Positions 53,393 to 62,416 of a stretch of 64,000 nt of DNA are shown one piece after another. Every line of letters starts with the position of its first letter. Position 1 is the stretch's first letter. Below the pieces are notes generated by a model, which worked only from the letters and a program-made list of their open reading frames with translations, was not told the DNA's origin and searched no databases. Location of the stretch: NCBI GenBank assembly GCA_036506155.1, contig DASXSF010000083.1, forward strand, positions 1 to 64,000. Reading direction: 5' to 3'. The stretch is from DASXRA01 sp036506155. GTDB lineage: Bacteria; Actinomycetota; Actinomycetes; Mycobacteriales; Jatrophihabitantaceae. The translations under genes were made by a program, and so were the position numbers.

Positions 53393-55066
53393 TCAGTAAA
53401 GGCGAATCTTGGTGTCTGCGACGACGGACTCGAACTCCGACATCCGGACCGTGAGCGCGATCGTCCATCGTCCCGCAGCAGGCAGCACGACGCCGGACGC
53501 GGAGTACTCACCACCACTGGGCCGCAACGGAATCGGGATCGGGCCGAGCTGCTCGTCGGCCAGGGCGGCCGTGGCGGTGAGCTCCTGCGGCTTCGGTCCC
53601 GGCGACAGCGCGACCGTGACGGTGACCGGCCCGTGCCGTCCGGGATCGAGCGTGACCGTAGCGGTGCGACCGCCGCCGAGCGCTACATGCGCCGATCGGG
53701 CGCCGGCCCGGTCGGTGGCCAGTGCCGCCTTCCCCGGCGGCTCGGCCACGAGCACGGACGTCACCGCCAGCACGGCCACGCCGATGACCAGCTCGGCGAA
53801 GACGCTGCGCCGCATCCGCGCGACGGGTGGAGCTACGGCGTCGGCCGGCGGCGCGACGACGTCGACCGGCGTGTCGGTCATCGCATACGCCACGGTACGG
53901 ATGTAGCGACGCTGCACGACGACCCGGGAGACGTTGGCCACGACAAGGATGCACAGGAACAGCCCTGCCTTGACCAGGACGAGCTGCCCGTAGCGCGTGG
54001 ACGTGAGCGCGTCCAGTGTGCCGACGCCCAGCCATGCCTGGTACGTGCCGCTCACGGCCAGCACGGCCACGCAGCACATCGCGGTGCGCGAGAACACCGG
54101 CAGCACGCGGCGCAGTTCGCCGGACTCACCGCGGGGCAGGAGGGCGACCAGCAGGTACACCAGGCCGCCGAGCCACATGGCCATCGCGGTCAGGTGCGCC
54201 GCGTAGCTCGTCATCGTCAACCAGCGCGGGTCCTCCGATTCGGCGTGCCCGCTCGCCGCATAGGTCAGCACGATCCCGACGCCCAGCCCGCCCGAAACCT
54301 CGGCCAGGCGGCTGCGATGCGGGTCGCGCAACTGCGCGCCCAGCACCAACCCCAACGCGCCGAGCAGCAGCAGCCGGATCGAGTGCGCGGTGCCGTACGT
54401 GGTGTGCAGCGTGGCGTTGAGCAGCGGCCAGCTGCCGAGCTGCCCGAGGCCCTCGCCCGCCGCGTAAGGTCCCTGCACGAGCACCTCGGCCAGCGCCGCC
54501 ACGGTTGTGGTGGCCCAGCCGCCCCAGGCCAGCGCCCGTGCGCGGCGGTCGTCGCGCCCCTCAGGCCATACGGTGAGCAGCAGCCAGGCGCCCCCGAGCA
54601 GTGCCAGCCCGGCGAATGCCAGCCAGCGCACGGCGTCGAACACGACGCTTGTCGTGGCGTCCACAGTGGACGACGGCGGGGCGCCCGCGACGAGCGACCC
54701 GCTGCCGACGACGAAGCGGATCGCGCCTGCGACGGGGTGACCGTCCGCAGAGATGATGCGGAAGCTCGCCGTATATGTGCCGTCGCCCAGCCCGGACTTG
54801 ACGGCTACGGCGATCTTCGAGCCGACGCCGTTCGGATGCGACGGCTGCCCCGAGTCCACGCGGCGGCCTGCCTGGTCAACGACGCGCAGGTAGCCCTCGG
54901 CGTTCAGCGTTACGGCCTGGTCGAACGTGATCGAGACGCTCGCCGGGGCGGTCTTCAGCCGGGACCCGTCCACCGGGTCGGAGCCGACGACGGTCGCGTG
55001 CGCCCAGGCTCGCGGCGCGGCGAACAACACCAGGCCGAACACGGCGGCCACGAGCAGCTTCTTCAC
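53393..55066 (-). CDS. CopC-CopD fusion copper resistance/transport protein
   Basis: The 557-aa protein has a signal peptide (VKKLLVAAVFGLVLFAAPRAWA), and the mature N-terminus HATVVGSDPVDGSRLKTAP is the CopC copper site beginning with His. IISADGHPVAGAIRFVVG ends the CopC domain (about residue 120). About eight CopD helices follow (about 150-420), with SGHAESEDPRW, SYAAHLTAMAMWLGGLVYLL and GTYQAWLGVG. A C-terminal extracellular beta domain (about 450-557) resembles YtkA/CopC-like domains. GTG 55066 overlaps the anti-sigma gene stop by four bases. Confidence 0.93.
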   Translation of the reverse strand: MKKLLVAAVFGLVLFAAPRAWAHATVVGSDPVDGSRLKTAPASVSITFDQAVTLNAEGYLRVVDQAGRRVDSGQPSHPNGVGSKIAVAVKSGLGDGTYTASFRIISADGHPVAGAIRFVVGSGSLVAGAPPSSTVDATTSVVFDAVRWLAFAGLALLGGAWLLLTVWPEGRDDRRARALAWGGWATTTVAALAEVLVQGPYAAGEGLGQLGSWPLLNATLHTTYGTAHSIRLLLLGALGLVLGAQLRDPHRSRLAEVSGGLGVGIVLTYAASGHAESEDPRWLTMTSYAAHLTAMAMWLGGLVYLLVALLPRGESGELRRVLPVFSRTAMCCVAVLAVSGTYQAWLGVGTLDALTSTRYGQLVLVKAGLFLCILVVANVSRVVVQRRYIRTVAYAMTDTPVDVVAPPADAVAPPVARMRRSVFAELVIGVAVLAVTSVLVAEPPGKAALATDRAGARSAHVALGGGRTATVTLDPGRHGPVTVTVALSPGPKPQELTATAALADEQLGPIPIPLRPSGGEYSASGVVLPAAGRWTIALTVRMSEFESVVADTKIRLY

Positions 55067-55716
55067 GCAACCCCCCGCAGGCCGCGCCCGTCCTCCTCGT
55101 CGCCCGACGCGGACGCGGCCCGGCGTTCCGGCGGCAGCGCCCGCTCGGCACGCGCCAGCGCGAACACGAGCACGAGCCCGACGACAATGCCGAGGTGCGT
55201 CGCCAGCCGCCCGATCGCCACCGCACCGCTTGCCACGTCCCGGATGCTGAGCGCCGCGAGCACGCCCACGAAGACCCCGAGCCCGGGCAGCAGCCCGGCG
55301 GCGCGCTGCGGGCGCACAGCGGTCGCGAGGAACGCCGCGCCGAGTGCGACGTTCCAGGCGGCATTCTCGTGCGCGGCGTGCGCCGACATGACGAGGTCTA
55401 AACTGCCGCCGAACAGGGACGGCGCCCCGATGCCGACCTGGACGACCCCCACCACCGCCAGCGCCAGACGCAGCAGCCGGCGCCGGCGCAGTACCCGCTG
55501 CGCCGGCAACGCGGCGCCGGCCAGAATCGACTCGGCCAGGTCGCGAACCTCGGCCGCCCCGAGGCGGGCCTGCCGGGTCACCCGGGTGGCCGCCTCGAGC
55601 CATCGGGCACAATCGACACAGCTCGTGAGGTGATGGTCGAGCACCGTCGCGGACATGCCGATCAGCTCGCCGTCCAGGCGCGCTGACGCGGCTTCGCGGA
55701 ACCGATCGCACCTCAC
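55063..55716 (-). CDS. zinc-finger anti-sigma-like membrane protein
   Basis: The 217-aa protein has an N-terminal ZAS/zf-HC2-like segment: CDRFREAASARLDGE, then HHLTSCVDCARWLE with the H-x3-C-x2-C zinc motif (residues about 29-36). After AQRVLRRRRLL come about four membrane helices. This is the layout of membrane anti-sigma factors that release their sigma on a signal. It is divergent from the SigC-like gene by 49 bases and heads the copper operon. The GTG start at 55716 is chosen because it begins the Cys-containing motif. Confidence 0.82.
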   Translation of the reverse strand: MRCDRFREAASARLDGELIGMSATVLDHHLTSCVDCARWLEAATRVTRQARLGAAEVRDLAESILAGAALPAQRVLRRRRLLRLALAVVGVVQVGIGAPSLFGGSLDLVMSAHAAHENAAWNVALGAAFLATAVRPQRAAGLLPGLGVFVGVLAALSIRDVASGAVAIGRLATHLGIVVGLVLVFALARAERALPPERRAASASGDEEDGRGLRGVA

Positions 55717-55732
55717 GCAGGTAGTAGTCGGC

Positions 55733-55752
55733 GGAACCCGCGCGCTGGTTCC
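55733..55752. promoter_or_regulatory. inverted repeat with ECF-like -35 half sites between sigma and anti-sigma genes
   Basis: GGAACC-N8-GGTTCC sits in the middle of the 49-bp divergent space. GGAAC is the common -35 core of ECF promoters and appears here on both strands, so both genes may be read by an ECF sigma, possibly this one. No clear -10 can be assigned, so this is only a candidate. Confidence 0.45.
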
Positions 55753-55765
55753 CGAGGAGTTCCGG

Positions 55766-56290
55766 ATGGACGAGCTCGACCCGATCACGGAGGCGGCACT
55801 GCGTGCCCGTCGCGGGGACACCGTGTCGGCGGCGGCCTTCGTGCGGGCTACCCAGGCCGACGTGTGGCGGCTGTGCGCGCATCTCTCCGCCCGGGACGGC
55901 GCCGACGACCTGACCCAGGAGACGTACGCCCGTGCGTTCGCGTCGCTGCACCGCTTCGCGGGCCGATCCTCGGCCCGGACGTGGCTGCTCTCGATCGCCC
56001 GGCGGGTGTGCGCCGACGCGGTCCGCACAGCCGTACGGGCCCGATCGGTGGCGCCGGCGGAGCGGGTCGCCGCCGACCCCGCCGAGGCGGTGACGGTGCG
56101 GGCGCTGCTTGCCGCGCTGGATCCCGAGCGCCGCGAGGCGTTCGTGCTGACGCAGCTTGTGGGGCTGTCCTACGCGGAGGCGGCCGAAGTGTGCGGCTGC
56201 CCTGTGGGCACGATTCGGTCGCGGGTGGCGCGCGCCCGCGCCGATCTGGTTGCCGCGTTCGGCGGCGGCGCCCAGTCGGCGTCAGGCTGA
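55766..56290 (+). CDS. sigC: ECF sigma factor similar to SigC
   Basis: The 174-aa sigma factor closely follows the mycobacterial SigC pattern. Region 2 reads FVRATQADVWRLCAHLSARD, DDLTQETYARAFASLHRFAG and RSSARTWLLSIARRVCADAV; region 4 reads REAFVLTQLVGLSYAEAAEV and CGCPVGTIRSRVARAR. SigC has been linked to copper handling in mycobacteria, matching the divergent copper operon here. ATG 55766 with GAGGAG upstream is preferred. It ends 9 bases inside the convergent DUF3817 gene. Confidence 0.88.
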   Translation: MDELDPITEAALRARRGDTVSAAAFVRATQADVWRLCAHLSARDGADDLTQETYARAFASLHRFAGRSSARTWLLSIARRVCADAVRTAVRARSVAPAERVAADPAEAVTVRALLAALDPERREAFVLTQLVGLSYAEAAEVCGCPVGTIRSRVARARADLVAAFGGGAQSASG

Positions 56291-56626
56291 GCCGCGTATC
56301 TCCCGGGTGATCTTGCGCTCGGCGATGAACGAGCAGAACGGCACGGTCCCGGCGATCATCACCAGGCCCAGCTTGACGAGGTGCCACCGCCGGCGCACGC
56401 CGAGGTCTAGAGCCGTGACGAGGTAGACGATGAACAGAAAGCCGTGCGCGGTACCGATCACCGCCGCCGGCCCGTCTTTGTGCGCCCAGATCTGAAGCGG
56501 TACCGCAACGAAGACGAGCAGCACGAGCATGGTGCCGGTCAAGATCGCCATCACCCGGTAGCGCAGCAGCGCGCCGCCCAGGCGCATGCCGCGTCGGGCC
56601 GGCGCCTCAGTGTCCATGCTCTTCAT
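56282..56626 (-). CDS. DUF3817 membrane protein
   Basis: The 114-aa protein has three helices and the DUF3817 block YRVMAILTGTMLVLLVFVAV, GTAHGFLFIVYLVTALDLG and MIAGTVPFCSFIAERKI. The function is unknown, and it is widely conserved in actinobacteria. The ATG at 56626 could be replaced by an internal ATG nine bases on. Confidence 0.9.
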   Translation of the reverse strand: MKSMDTEAPARRGMRLGGALLRYRVMAILTGTMLVLLVFVAVPLQIWAHKDGPAAVIGTAHGFLFIVYLVTALDLGVRRRWHLVKLGLVMIAGTVPFCSFIAERKITREIRGSA

Positions 56627-56676
56627 AGGTAGATGAGCTGCGCTGCTCGGCCCTCACGCGACCCGGGAATGCTCGC

Positions 56677-57057
56677 TCATGGCTCATCATTCGTCCTGTC
56701 GGCGAGGTCGGCGAGGTAGGCGTTGTACGCGGCGAGCTCAGGGTCGCTGGTATCTGGGCGGTCGGTGCGCATGACGTAGCGACGGTATGTCACGGGTGCA
56801 GGCACGACTGGCGCGGGTGGCTGCTGGAGGGGCCGGCGGTGCAGGGCATCTCGCATGACCCGTCCCCACATGAACACCGCGAACACGGTGAAAGCCCACC
56901 ACTGGAAGGCGTACGCGTAGTTCTGAACCGAGCCGTGGTGCACGTGCGCTACGTGCCACTGCCAGCGTCCGAGCAGCACCATCGTCACGCACGCCGCGAT
57001 GACTACGACATGCAATGCCAGCCACCGCGGCGCGAGCAGCATCAGCGCGCGCCGCAT
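56677..57057 (-). CDS. conserved two-helix membrane protein
   Basis: The 126-aa protein has RWLALHVVVIAACVTMVLLG, WQWHVAHVHHGSVQNYAYAF and QWWAFTVFAVFMWGRVMRDA, then a Pro-rich cytoplasmic tail. The first helix region resembles the SURF1 start (LGRWQW), but the SURF1 domain is absent. Similar proteins sit beside DUF3817 genes in many actinobacteria. Function unknown. Confidence 0.75.
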   Translation of the reverse strand: MRRALMLLAPRWLALHVVVIAACVTMVLLGRWQWHVAHVHHGSVQNYAYAFQWWAFTVFAVFMWGRVMRDALHRRPLQQPPAPVVPAPVTYRRYVMRTDRPDTSDPELAAYNAYLADLADRTNDEP

Positions 57058-57302
57058 GCCGACGACGGTACGTCACGGCGCACGGGCTCGCGCGCCTGCC
57101 CGCCGGCTGCGGAGTCACGCAGGGGCCCTGACCGGCATCGGGGGGAATCCGGTCAGAGCCCTACACCAGTGTGACTCGCGATTGACAAGATCGCACGTAT
57201 CTGGTGTGACACGTCGTCAACACAATCTGGTGACAGCGACATGTGTGTTTTGTGCCGCACATCGGAGGGAGAGAGCGCGAGCGCTCTCTCCCTCGTTCGT
57301 TG

Positions 57303-57672
57303 TGGAGGTGGCGGGAATCGAACCCGCGTCCTCCGTCGCCTCAACAGGGCTTCTCCGGGCGCAGTGTGCCTCGTCCCTACTCGGCCCTACCGGTCATGCA
57401 CACGAGCCGGTACGACGAGCCCAGTCGCTGTGAGTTGTCCCGTCCACGCCCGCGACCGGCGAGGACGGTAAGTCACCTGACTGATGCCAGCGGACCGGAC
57501 CGGTGACGAGCCCGGGCTGACAGACCCGCTATCGCTTAGGCAGCGAGAGCGTAGTCAGCGCGATTGGAATCGGCGCTTATTGATGTTGCGTCGCATGATT
57601 AACGAGGTCAGCAACGCGATCCTCGGCCCGCTTCCCCTGTCTCGACGTCCGGAGTCGAGACCTTTCACCCCC
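57303..57672 (-). ncRNA. ssrA: transfer-messenger RNA (tmRNA)
   Basis: Rescues stalled ribosomes together with SmpB. The ends fold as a tRNA-like domain: 5' GGGGGTG pairs with 3' CACCTCC, and the T-arm GCGGG-TTCGATT-CCCGC is clear. The tag frame is GCC GAT TCC AAT CGC GCT GAC TAC and so on, giving ADSNRADYALAA then TAA (about 57527-57565). CCA is not encoded. A -10-like TATCCT lies 18-23 bases upstream of the mature 5' end. smpB is 1.5 kb away, after the CYTH-CHAD gene. Confidence 0.95.
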
Positions 57673-57730
57673 TCGGCGTGGAGAAACCGAGGATACCGTC
57701 GACACATTCCCAGCGGGTACAACTGGAGAC

Positions 57731-59173
57731 ATGGTGGAGGTCGCGCCCGAGGTCGAGGCGAAATATGACGTCGCGCCCGATTTCGCCGTGCCGAAGCTCT
57801 CGGGGCCGGGACGTCACGTCGACATCGACACGGTGCGTCTGTCGAGCACCTACCACGACACGAGCCAGATGGACCTGCTGCGGTTTCGGCTGACGCTGCG
57901 GCGCCGCGAGGGCGACGCCGACACCGGATGGCAGCTCAAGGTGCCAGCGCGCCGCGGACGCACCGAACTGCGTTGGCCCCCCAGCGAGGGTCCCCCGGAC
58001 GAACTCACAGAGCAGGTGCGTCCGTTCGTACGTGATCGGCCGCTGGCGGCGGCGGTACGGCTCTCCGTCATACGCGTCCGGCACCGGCTGTGCGACGACG
58101 CCGGCACGCTACTCGCCGAGGTCGCCCTCGACGACGTTCGGGCGAGCGGTCTCGGTGTCGACGTGCGAGCGCCTCGCTGGCACGAGGCGGAGATCGAACT
58201 CGGTCCGGCCGGCGACGACGCCCTGCTGGCCGAGATCGGCCGAATCCTGATCTCGGCCGGCGCGGTCGCCTCGACCAGCCGGTCGAAGCTTGCCCGCGCC
58301 GTGGTCGGCATCGGCAACGAGGAAGTCGGCACGCCGCGCACGTCGGCAGGTGCCGTGCTCGTCGATTACCTCTCCCGGCAAGTCGACGCCGTGGTGGCCG
58401 GCCACTTCGCGATCATTTCGGACGCCGACGACTCGGTGCACCGCACCCGGGTCGCCTGCCGTCGCATGCGCAGCACGCTGCGCACGTTCGAGCACTGTTT
58501 CGACACCGAGCAGGCGGCGGCGTTCGAGGACGAGCTGCGCTGGTACGCCGGGGTACTCGGTGGCGTCCGCGATGCGGAGGTACTGCGCAGCCGGCTGCTC
58601 GCCGCCATCGACGACTTGCCGGGCGATCTCGTGGTCGGCCCGATCGCCGAGCATGTCGACAAGCGGCTGCTCTCCGATCTGGAGCGGCATCGCGCGGAAC
58701 TGCTCGACACTATGCGCAGCAGCCGCTACGCGGATCTGCTCTCGGAGGCCTGCCGCTGGCGCGACGATCCGCCGTTCACCGCCGCGGCCGGACGTCCCGC
58801 CGAGACGCTGCACGAGGCGATCGACCGCGTCGAGCGCACACTAGGCAGGCGCCTGCGCCGAGCCACGAAGCGCTCCGGCACGGACGAGCAGATGCACGGC
58901 GCGCGCAAAGCAGGCAAGCGTGTGCGCTATGCGGCCGAGGCGGCGGCTGCTGCGGGCGACAACCAGGCGCCGCAGTTGGCCCAGGACATCAGCAAGCTGC
59001 AGGACCTGCTCGGCGAGTTCCAGGACAGTGTCGTCGCCGCGCACCTGGCGCGCCAGCTGGCCGAGGACGCCCATGAGCACGGTGAGGACGCGTTCACCTA
59101 TGGCGTGCTGGTCGCCGAGCAACGCCGGCACGCCGCCGAGGCGCGGAACCGAGCGCGCCGCTATCGCTCGTAG
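57731..59173 (+). CDS. CYTH and CHAD domain protein
   Basis: The 480-aa protein has an N-terminal CYTH (triphosphate tunnel) domain (about 1-195) with E-x-E-x-K as EVEAKYDV and alternating charged strands. The C-terminal CHAD domain (about 210-475) has VHRTRVACRRMRSTLRTF and HGARKAGKRVRYAAEA, the conserved His/basic pattern that binds polyphosphate. It is likely a polyphosphate- or inorganic-triphosphate-related protein. ATG 57731 has GGAG upstream. Its end overlaps smpB by 13 bases, tail to tail. Confidence 0.92.
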   Translation: MVEVAPEVEAKYDVAPDFAVPKLSGPGRHVDIDTVRLSSTYHDTSQMDLLRFRLTLRRREGDADTGWQLKVPARRGRTELRWPPSEGPPDELTEQVRPFVRDRPLAAAVRLSVIRVRHRLCDDAGTLLAEVALDDVRASGLGVDVRAPRWHEAEIELGPAGDDALLAEIGRILISAGAVASTSRSKLARAVVGIGNEEVGTPRTSAGAVLVDYLSRQVDAVVAGHFAIISDADDSVHRTRVACRRMRSTLRTFEHCFDTEQAAAFEDELRWYAGVLGGVRDAEVLRSRLLAAIDDLPGDLVVGPIAEHVDKRLLSDLERHRAELLDTMRSSRYADLLSEACRWRDDPPFTAAAGRPAETLHEAIDRVERTLGRRLRRATKRSGTDEQMHGARKAGKRVRYAAEAAAAAGDNQAPQLAQDISKLQDLLGEFQDSVVAAHLARQLAEDAHEHGEDAFTYGVLVAEQRRHAAEARNRARRYRS

Positions 59174-59649
59174 CCGGCGCCTTTGGCGCGACGGCCTATG
59201 GCGCGGCGCACCTCCCGATCAGCGTCGCGCCGGGCGAGGTCCTGCCGCTTGTCGTACGAGCGTTTGCCCCGTGCGAGCGCAAGTTCGACCTTGACCTTGC
59301 CCTCGGAGAAGTACAGGGACAGCGGGACGAGCGTGAGCCCGCTCTCGCGCGTCTTGCCGATCAGCCGGGTGATCTCGGCGCGGTGCAGCAGGAGCTTGCG
59401 AGTCCGCCGTGGCTCGTGGTTCGTCCAGCTTCCCTGGGTGTACTCAGGAATGTGAACGTTGCGCAGGAAGATCTCGCCGTCGTCGATCGTCGCGAAACCG
59501 TCGACCAACGAGGCCCGGCCGGCCCGCAGCGACTTCACCTCCGTGCCGGTGAGCGCGATGCCCGCCTCGTACGTGTCGAGGATCGCGTAATCGTGGCGCG
59601 CCTTGCGGTTCTGCGCGATGACCTTCCGGCTGCCGGGCTTGGCGGCCAT
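59161..59649 (-). CDS. smpB: SsrA-binding protein SmpB
   Basis: The 162-aa tmRNA-binding protein has VIAQNRKARHDYAILDTYEA, GIALTGTEVKSLRAGRASL, RNVHIPEYTQGSW and the C-terminal tail KRSYDKRQDLARRDADREVR. The ATG at 59649 overlaps the ftsX stop (TGATG) and is preferred to a GTG three bases earlier. It acts with the tmRNA at 57303-57672 to release stalled ribosomes. Confidence 0.96.
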   Translation of the reverse strand: MAAKPGSRKVIAQNRKARHDYAILDTYEAGIALTGTEVKSLRAGRASLVDGFATIDDGEIFLRNVHIPEYTQGSWTNHEPRRTRKLLLHRAEITRLIGKTRESGLTLVPLSLYFSEGKVKVELALARGKRSYDKRQDLARRDADREVRRAIGRRAKGAGYER

Positions 59650-60554
59650 CACAACCGGACGTAGGCGCGCAGCGTGACGTAGGCGGTGACGATCGCAAGC
59701 GCCGCGCCCACGAGGACGGATTCACCGCTGGCGATGAGCACGTCGTTGATCGACAGATCCGGCAGCACACCGTGGCTCACTGAGTGGCCGAAGATCCCAT
59801 TCAGCACGTATGTCTTGCTGAACCACAGCGCCGGGATGATGAGCACGCCGCCGATCAACGCGGTGATCACCGCCTCGATCACGAACGGGAGCTGCGTCAT
59901 CCACCGTGAGGCGCCCACGAGTCGCATGATGTTCGTCTCATTGCGCCGCTGGGCGGCCGCTACCTGGATCGTGATCGCCATCAGAAGGATCGCGGCGACC
60001 AGCACAAGGAGCGCGAACGCCAGCGCGCCGATCCGCGACTTGTCGAAGATGTCGAGGATCGTCTTCAGGCTCGCGTCCTGGTTCTGCACCCGGTCGACAC
60101 CGGCGGCCCGGTTGTAGCGCGCCGCCACCGTCACGTAGTCGCGCTTGATGTCCTTGAGCTTGACCGAGATCAGGTTCGGGAAGTCGCTGGCCTGCAGGAT
60201 GTCGAGATCGCCGAGGCCAAGGTAATTCGGATTGTTCTTGAAAATCTGATTCTGGCTGACGAACCGTTCCGACGCGATCAAGGGGTCTGACCGCAGCTGT
60301 CCTTCAAGGCTGGCACGCTCCTGTGCCGTGAACGGATGCTTGCAGTTCTGGTCCTTCGTCGGGCCGCACAGGTAGATCGAGACGTCCAGCCTGTCCTCGT
60401 ATGTGCTGCGGAACTTATCGATCTCCTTCTGGGTCAGCAGCGCGCCGCCGAGGAAATACAGCGACACGAAGGTGATCATGATCAGGGCGATCGACATCAG
60501 GACGTTGCGGCGCAGGCCCTGCCCGACGCCTGACATTACGAAGCTGGCGCGCAT
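59649..60554 (-). CDS. ftsX: cell division protein FtsX
   Basis: Permease-like membrane partner of FtsE, 301 aa. It has an N-terminal helix (about 20-40), a large extracytoplasmic domain (about 45-170) and three C-terminal helices with QRRNETNIMRLVGASRWM before them. It relays signals to peptidoglycan hydrolases at division. The ECD holds two Cys (YLCGPTKDQNCKH) that could form a disulfide. The gene is 24 bases after ftsE. Confidence 0.95.
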   Translation of the reverse strand: MRASFVMSGVGQGLRRNVLMSIALIMITFVSLYFLGGALLTQKEIDKFRSTYEDRLDVSIYLCGPTKDQNCKHPFTAQERASLEGQLRSDPLIASERFVSQNQIFKNNPNYLGLGDLDILQASDFPNLISVKLKDIKRDYVTVAARYNRAAGVDRVQNQDASLKTILDIFDKSRIGALAFALLVLVAAILLMAITIQVAAAQRRNETNIMRLVGASRWMTQLPFVIEAVITALIGGVLIIPALWFSKTYVLNGIFGHSVSHGVLPDLSINDVLIASGESVLVGAALAIVTAYVTLRAYVRL

Positions 60555-60578
60555 GACTTCCTTCGGTTGAGCAGCCGT

Positions 60579-61268
60579 TCAGCGGCCGACGCCGTAGACG
60601 CCGCGGGACTGGTCGCGAACGATGTGGCCGTAGTCGAGTTCGATCACCCGCCGGCGCATGGCGTCGACGATGTTGTTGTCGTGTGTCGCCATCAGCACGG
60701 TGGTACCCGTTCGGTTGATGCGTTCGAGGAGGTTCATAATCCCCTGGCTCGTGTCCGGATCGAGGTTTCCCGTCGGCTCGTCGGCGAGCAGCACCAAGGG
60801 CCGGTTGACGAAGGCGCGGGCGATGGCAACACGCTGCTGCTCCCCGCCTGAGAGCTCGTGCGGCATGCGCAGCGCCTTGCCCTCGAGCCCGACCAGATCC
60901 AGCACCTCAGGCACCGAGCGGCGGATGGTGCGCTGCGGCTTGTTGATCACCTCGAGCGCGAAGGCAACGTTGTTGTAGACGTTCTTCTTCGGCAGCAGCC
61001 GGAAGTCCTGGAACACGCAACCGATCTTGCGGCGAAGCTCCGGAACCCGGCGGCGGCGCAGCCGTCCGACGTTGCGTCCGTCGACGAACACCTTGCCGAC
61101 AGTGGCTAGCTCCTCGCGGAGCAGCAGCCGCAGTACGGTCGATTTGCCCGATCCGGACTGACCGATGAGAAAGACGAACTCGCCCTTGGCGATGTCGATC
61201 GTCACATCTTCGATGGCCGGACGGGTGCCCGCCGGGTAGACCTTTGTGACGTGGTCGAGTCGGATCAC
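60579..61268 (-). CDS. ftsE: cell division ATP-binding protein FtsE
   Basis: The 229-aa ABC ATPase has Walker A IGQSGSGKST, Q-loop VFQDFRLL, signature ELSGGEQQRVAIARA, Walker B LLADEPTGNLD and switch His MATHDNNIV. GTG start at 61268. It works with FtsX in the divisome. prfB is 11 bases upstream in the same direction. Confidence 0.96.
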   Translation of the reverse strand: MIRLDHVTKVYPAGTRPAIEDVTIDIAKGEFVFLIGQSGSGKSTVLRLLLREELATVGKVFVDGRNVGRLRRRRVPELRRKIGCVFQDFRLLPKKNVYNNVAFALEVINKPQRTIRRSVPEVLDLVGLEGKALRMPHELSGGEQQRVAIARAFVNRPLVLLADEPTGNLDPDTSQGIMNLLERINRTGTTVLMATHDNNIVDAMRRRVIELDYGHIVRDQSRGVYGVGR

Positions 61269-61279
61269 GCCGGGGAAGT

Positions 61280-62389
61280 CTACCTAGTGGTCTTGGCCGC
61301 GCCCCGGCGGCGCCACCGAATGCCCGCCTCGATGAAGTCGTCGATCTCCCCGTCGAGGACGGCTTGCGGGTTGCCGACTTCGTGCTCGGTACGCAAGTCC
61401 TTCACCATCTGGTAGGGGTGCAGCACGTAACTGCGCATCTGGTTGCCCCAGCTGTTGCCGCTGTCCTTGAGCGCGTCCAGCTTGGCTTGCTCCTCCTGCC
61501 TACGCCGCTCAAGGAGCTTGGCCTGGAGCACCGCCATGGCGCTCGCGCGATTCTGGATCTGGCTGCGTTCGTTCTGGCAGCTGACCACGATGCCGGTGGG
61601 CAGGTGCGTAATCCGGACGGCGGAGTCCGTGGTGTTGACGCCCTGCCCGCCCGGACCGCTGCTGCGGAACACGTCCACCCGGAGGTCCTCGTCCGGGATG
61701 TCGATGTGATCGGACTGCTCGACGACCGGGAGCACCTCCACGCCGGCGAAGCTCGTCTGACGGCGCCCCTGGTTGTCGAACGGGCTGATGCGCACGAGCC
61801 GGTGCGTCCCCTGCTCGACGCTGAGCGTGCCGTACGCGTACGGTGCCTTGACCTTGAAGGTGGCGGACTTGATGCCCGCTTCCTCCGCGTAGGACGTGTC
61901 GAGCATCTCGACCGGGTAACCGTGCCGTTCGGCCCAGCGCAGGTACATGCGCAGCAGCATCTCCGCCCAGTCGGCCGCGTCGACGCCACCCGCCTCCGAG
62001 CGGATCGTGACGAGCGCCTCCCGGGAGTCGTACTCACCGGACAGGAGCGTGCGCACCTCGAGTTCGTCGATGCTCTTGCGGAGGGACGCGACCTCGGACG
62101 CTGCCTCGGCCTTCTCTTTCTCGTCCCCGGCGTCCTCGGCCAGGTCCCACAGCACCTGTGCGTCGTCCAGACGTCGCCTCAGGTCCTCGGCGCGACGGAT
62201 CTCGCCCTGTACGGCGGACAGCCGGCTCGTCACCTGCTGTGCCTTGTCCGGGTCGTCCCACAGGTCGGGAGCGGACGCCTGCTTCTCGAGCGCCGTCGCC
62301 TCGCCCCGGAGCTTGCCCAGGTCGAGTACGGCCTCGATGCTGGCCATCGTGGTGGAGAGCTCTTTGAGCTCAGTGGGGACGTCGGTCAC
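61280..62389 (-). CDS. prfB: peptide chain release factor 2
   Basis: The 369-aa protein terminates translation at UGA and UAA. The stop-codon motif SPF is in RLVRISPFDNQGRR, and GGQGVNTTDSAVRITHLPTG carries the catalytic GGQ. The frame is continuous from the GTG at 62389, so the programmed +1 frameshift of many prfB genes is absent, as in other actinobacteria. Confidence 0.96.
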   Translation of the reverse strand: MTDVPTELKELSTTMASIEAVLDLGKLRGEATALEKQASAPDLWDDPDKAQQVTSRLSAVQGEIRRAEDLRRRLDDAQVLWDLAEDAGDEKEKAEAASEVASLRKSIDELEVRTLLSGEYDSREALVTIRSEAGGVDAADWAEMLLRMYLRWAERHGYPVEMLDTSYAEEAGIKSATFKVKAPYAYGTLSVEQGTHRLVRISPFDNQGRRQTSFAGVEVLPVVEQSDHIDIPDEDLRVDVFRSSGPGGQGVNTTDSAVRITHLPTGIVVSCQNERSQIQNRASAMAVLQAKLLERRRQEEQAKLDALKDSGNSWGNQMRSYVLHPYQMVKDLRTEHEVGNPQAVLDGEIDDFIEAGIRWRRRGAAKTTR

Positions 62390-62416
62390 GTCCGATCACG
62401 GTACCTTCTGGGCCGG

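Noticed and set aside
55733..55752. full SigC promoter in the sigma/anti-sigma gap
   Set aside because: A -35-like GGAAC is present but no convincing -10 at the right distance, so only the palindrome was listed.
61280..62389. programmed frameshift in prfB
   Set aside because: The frame is continuous from start to stop with no internal UGA near codon 25.
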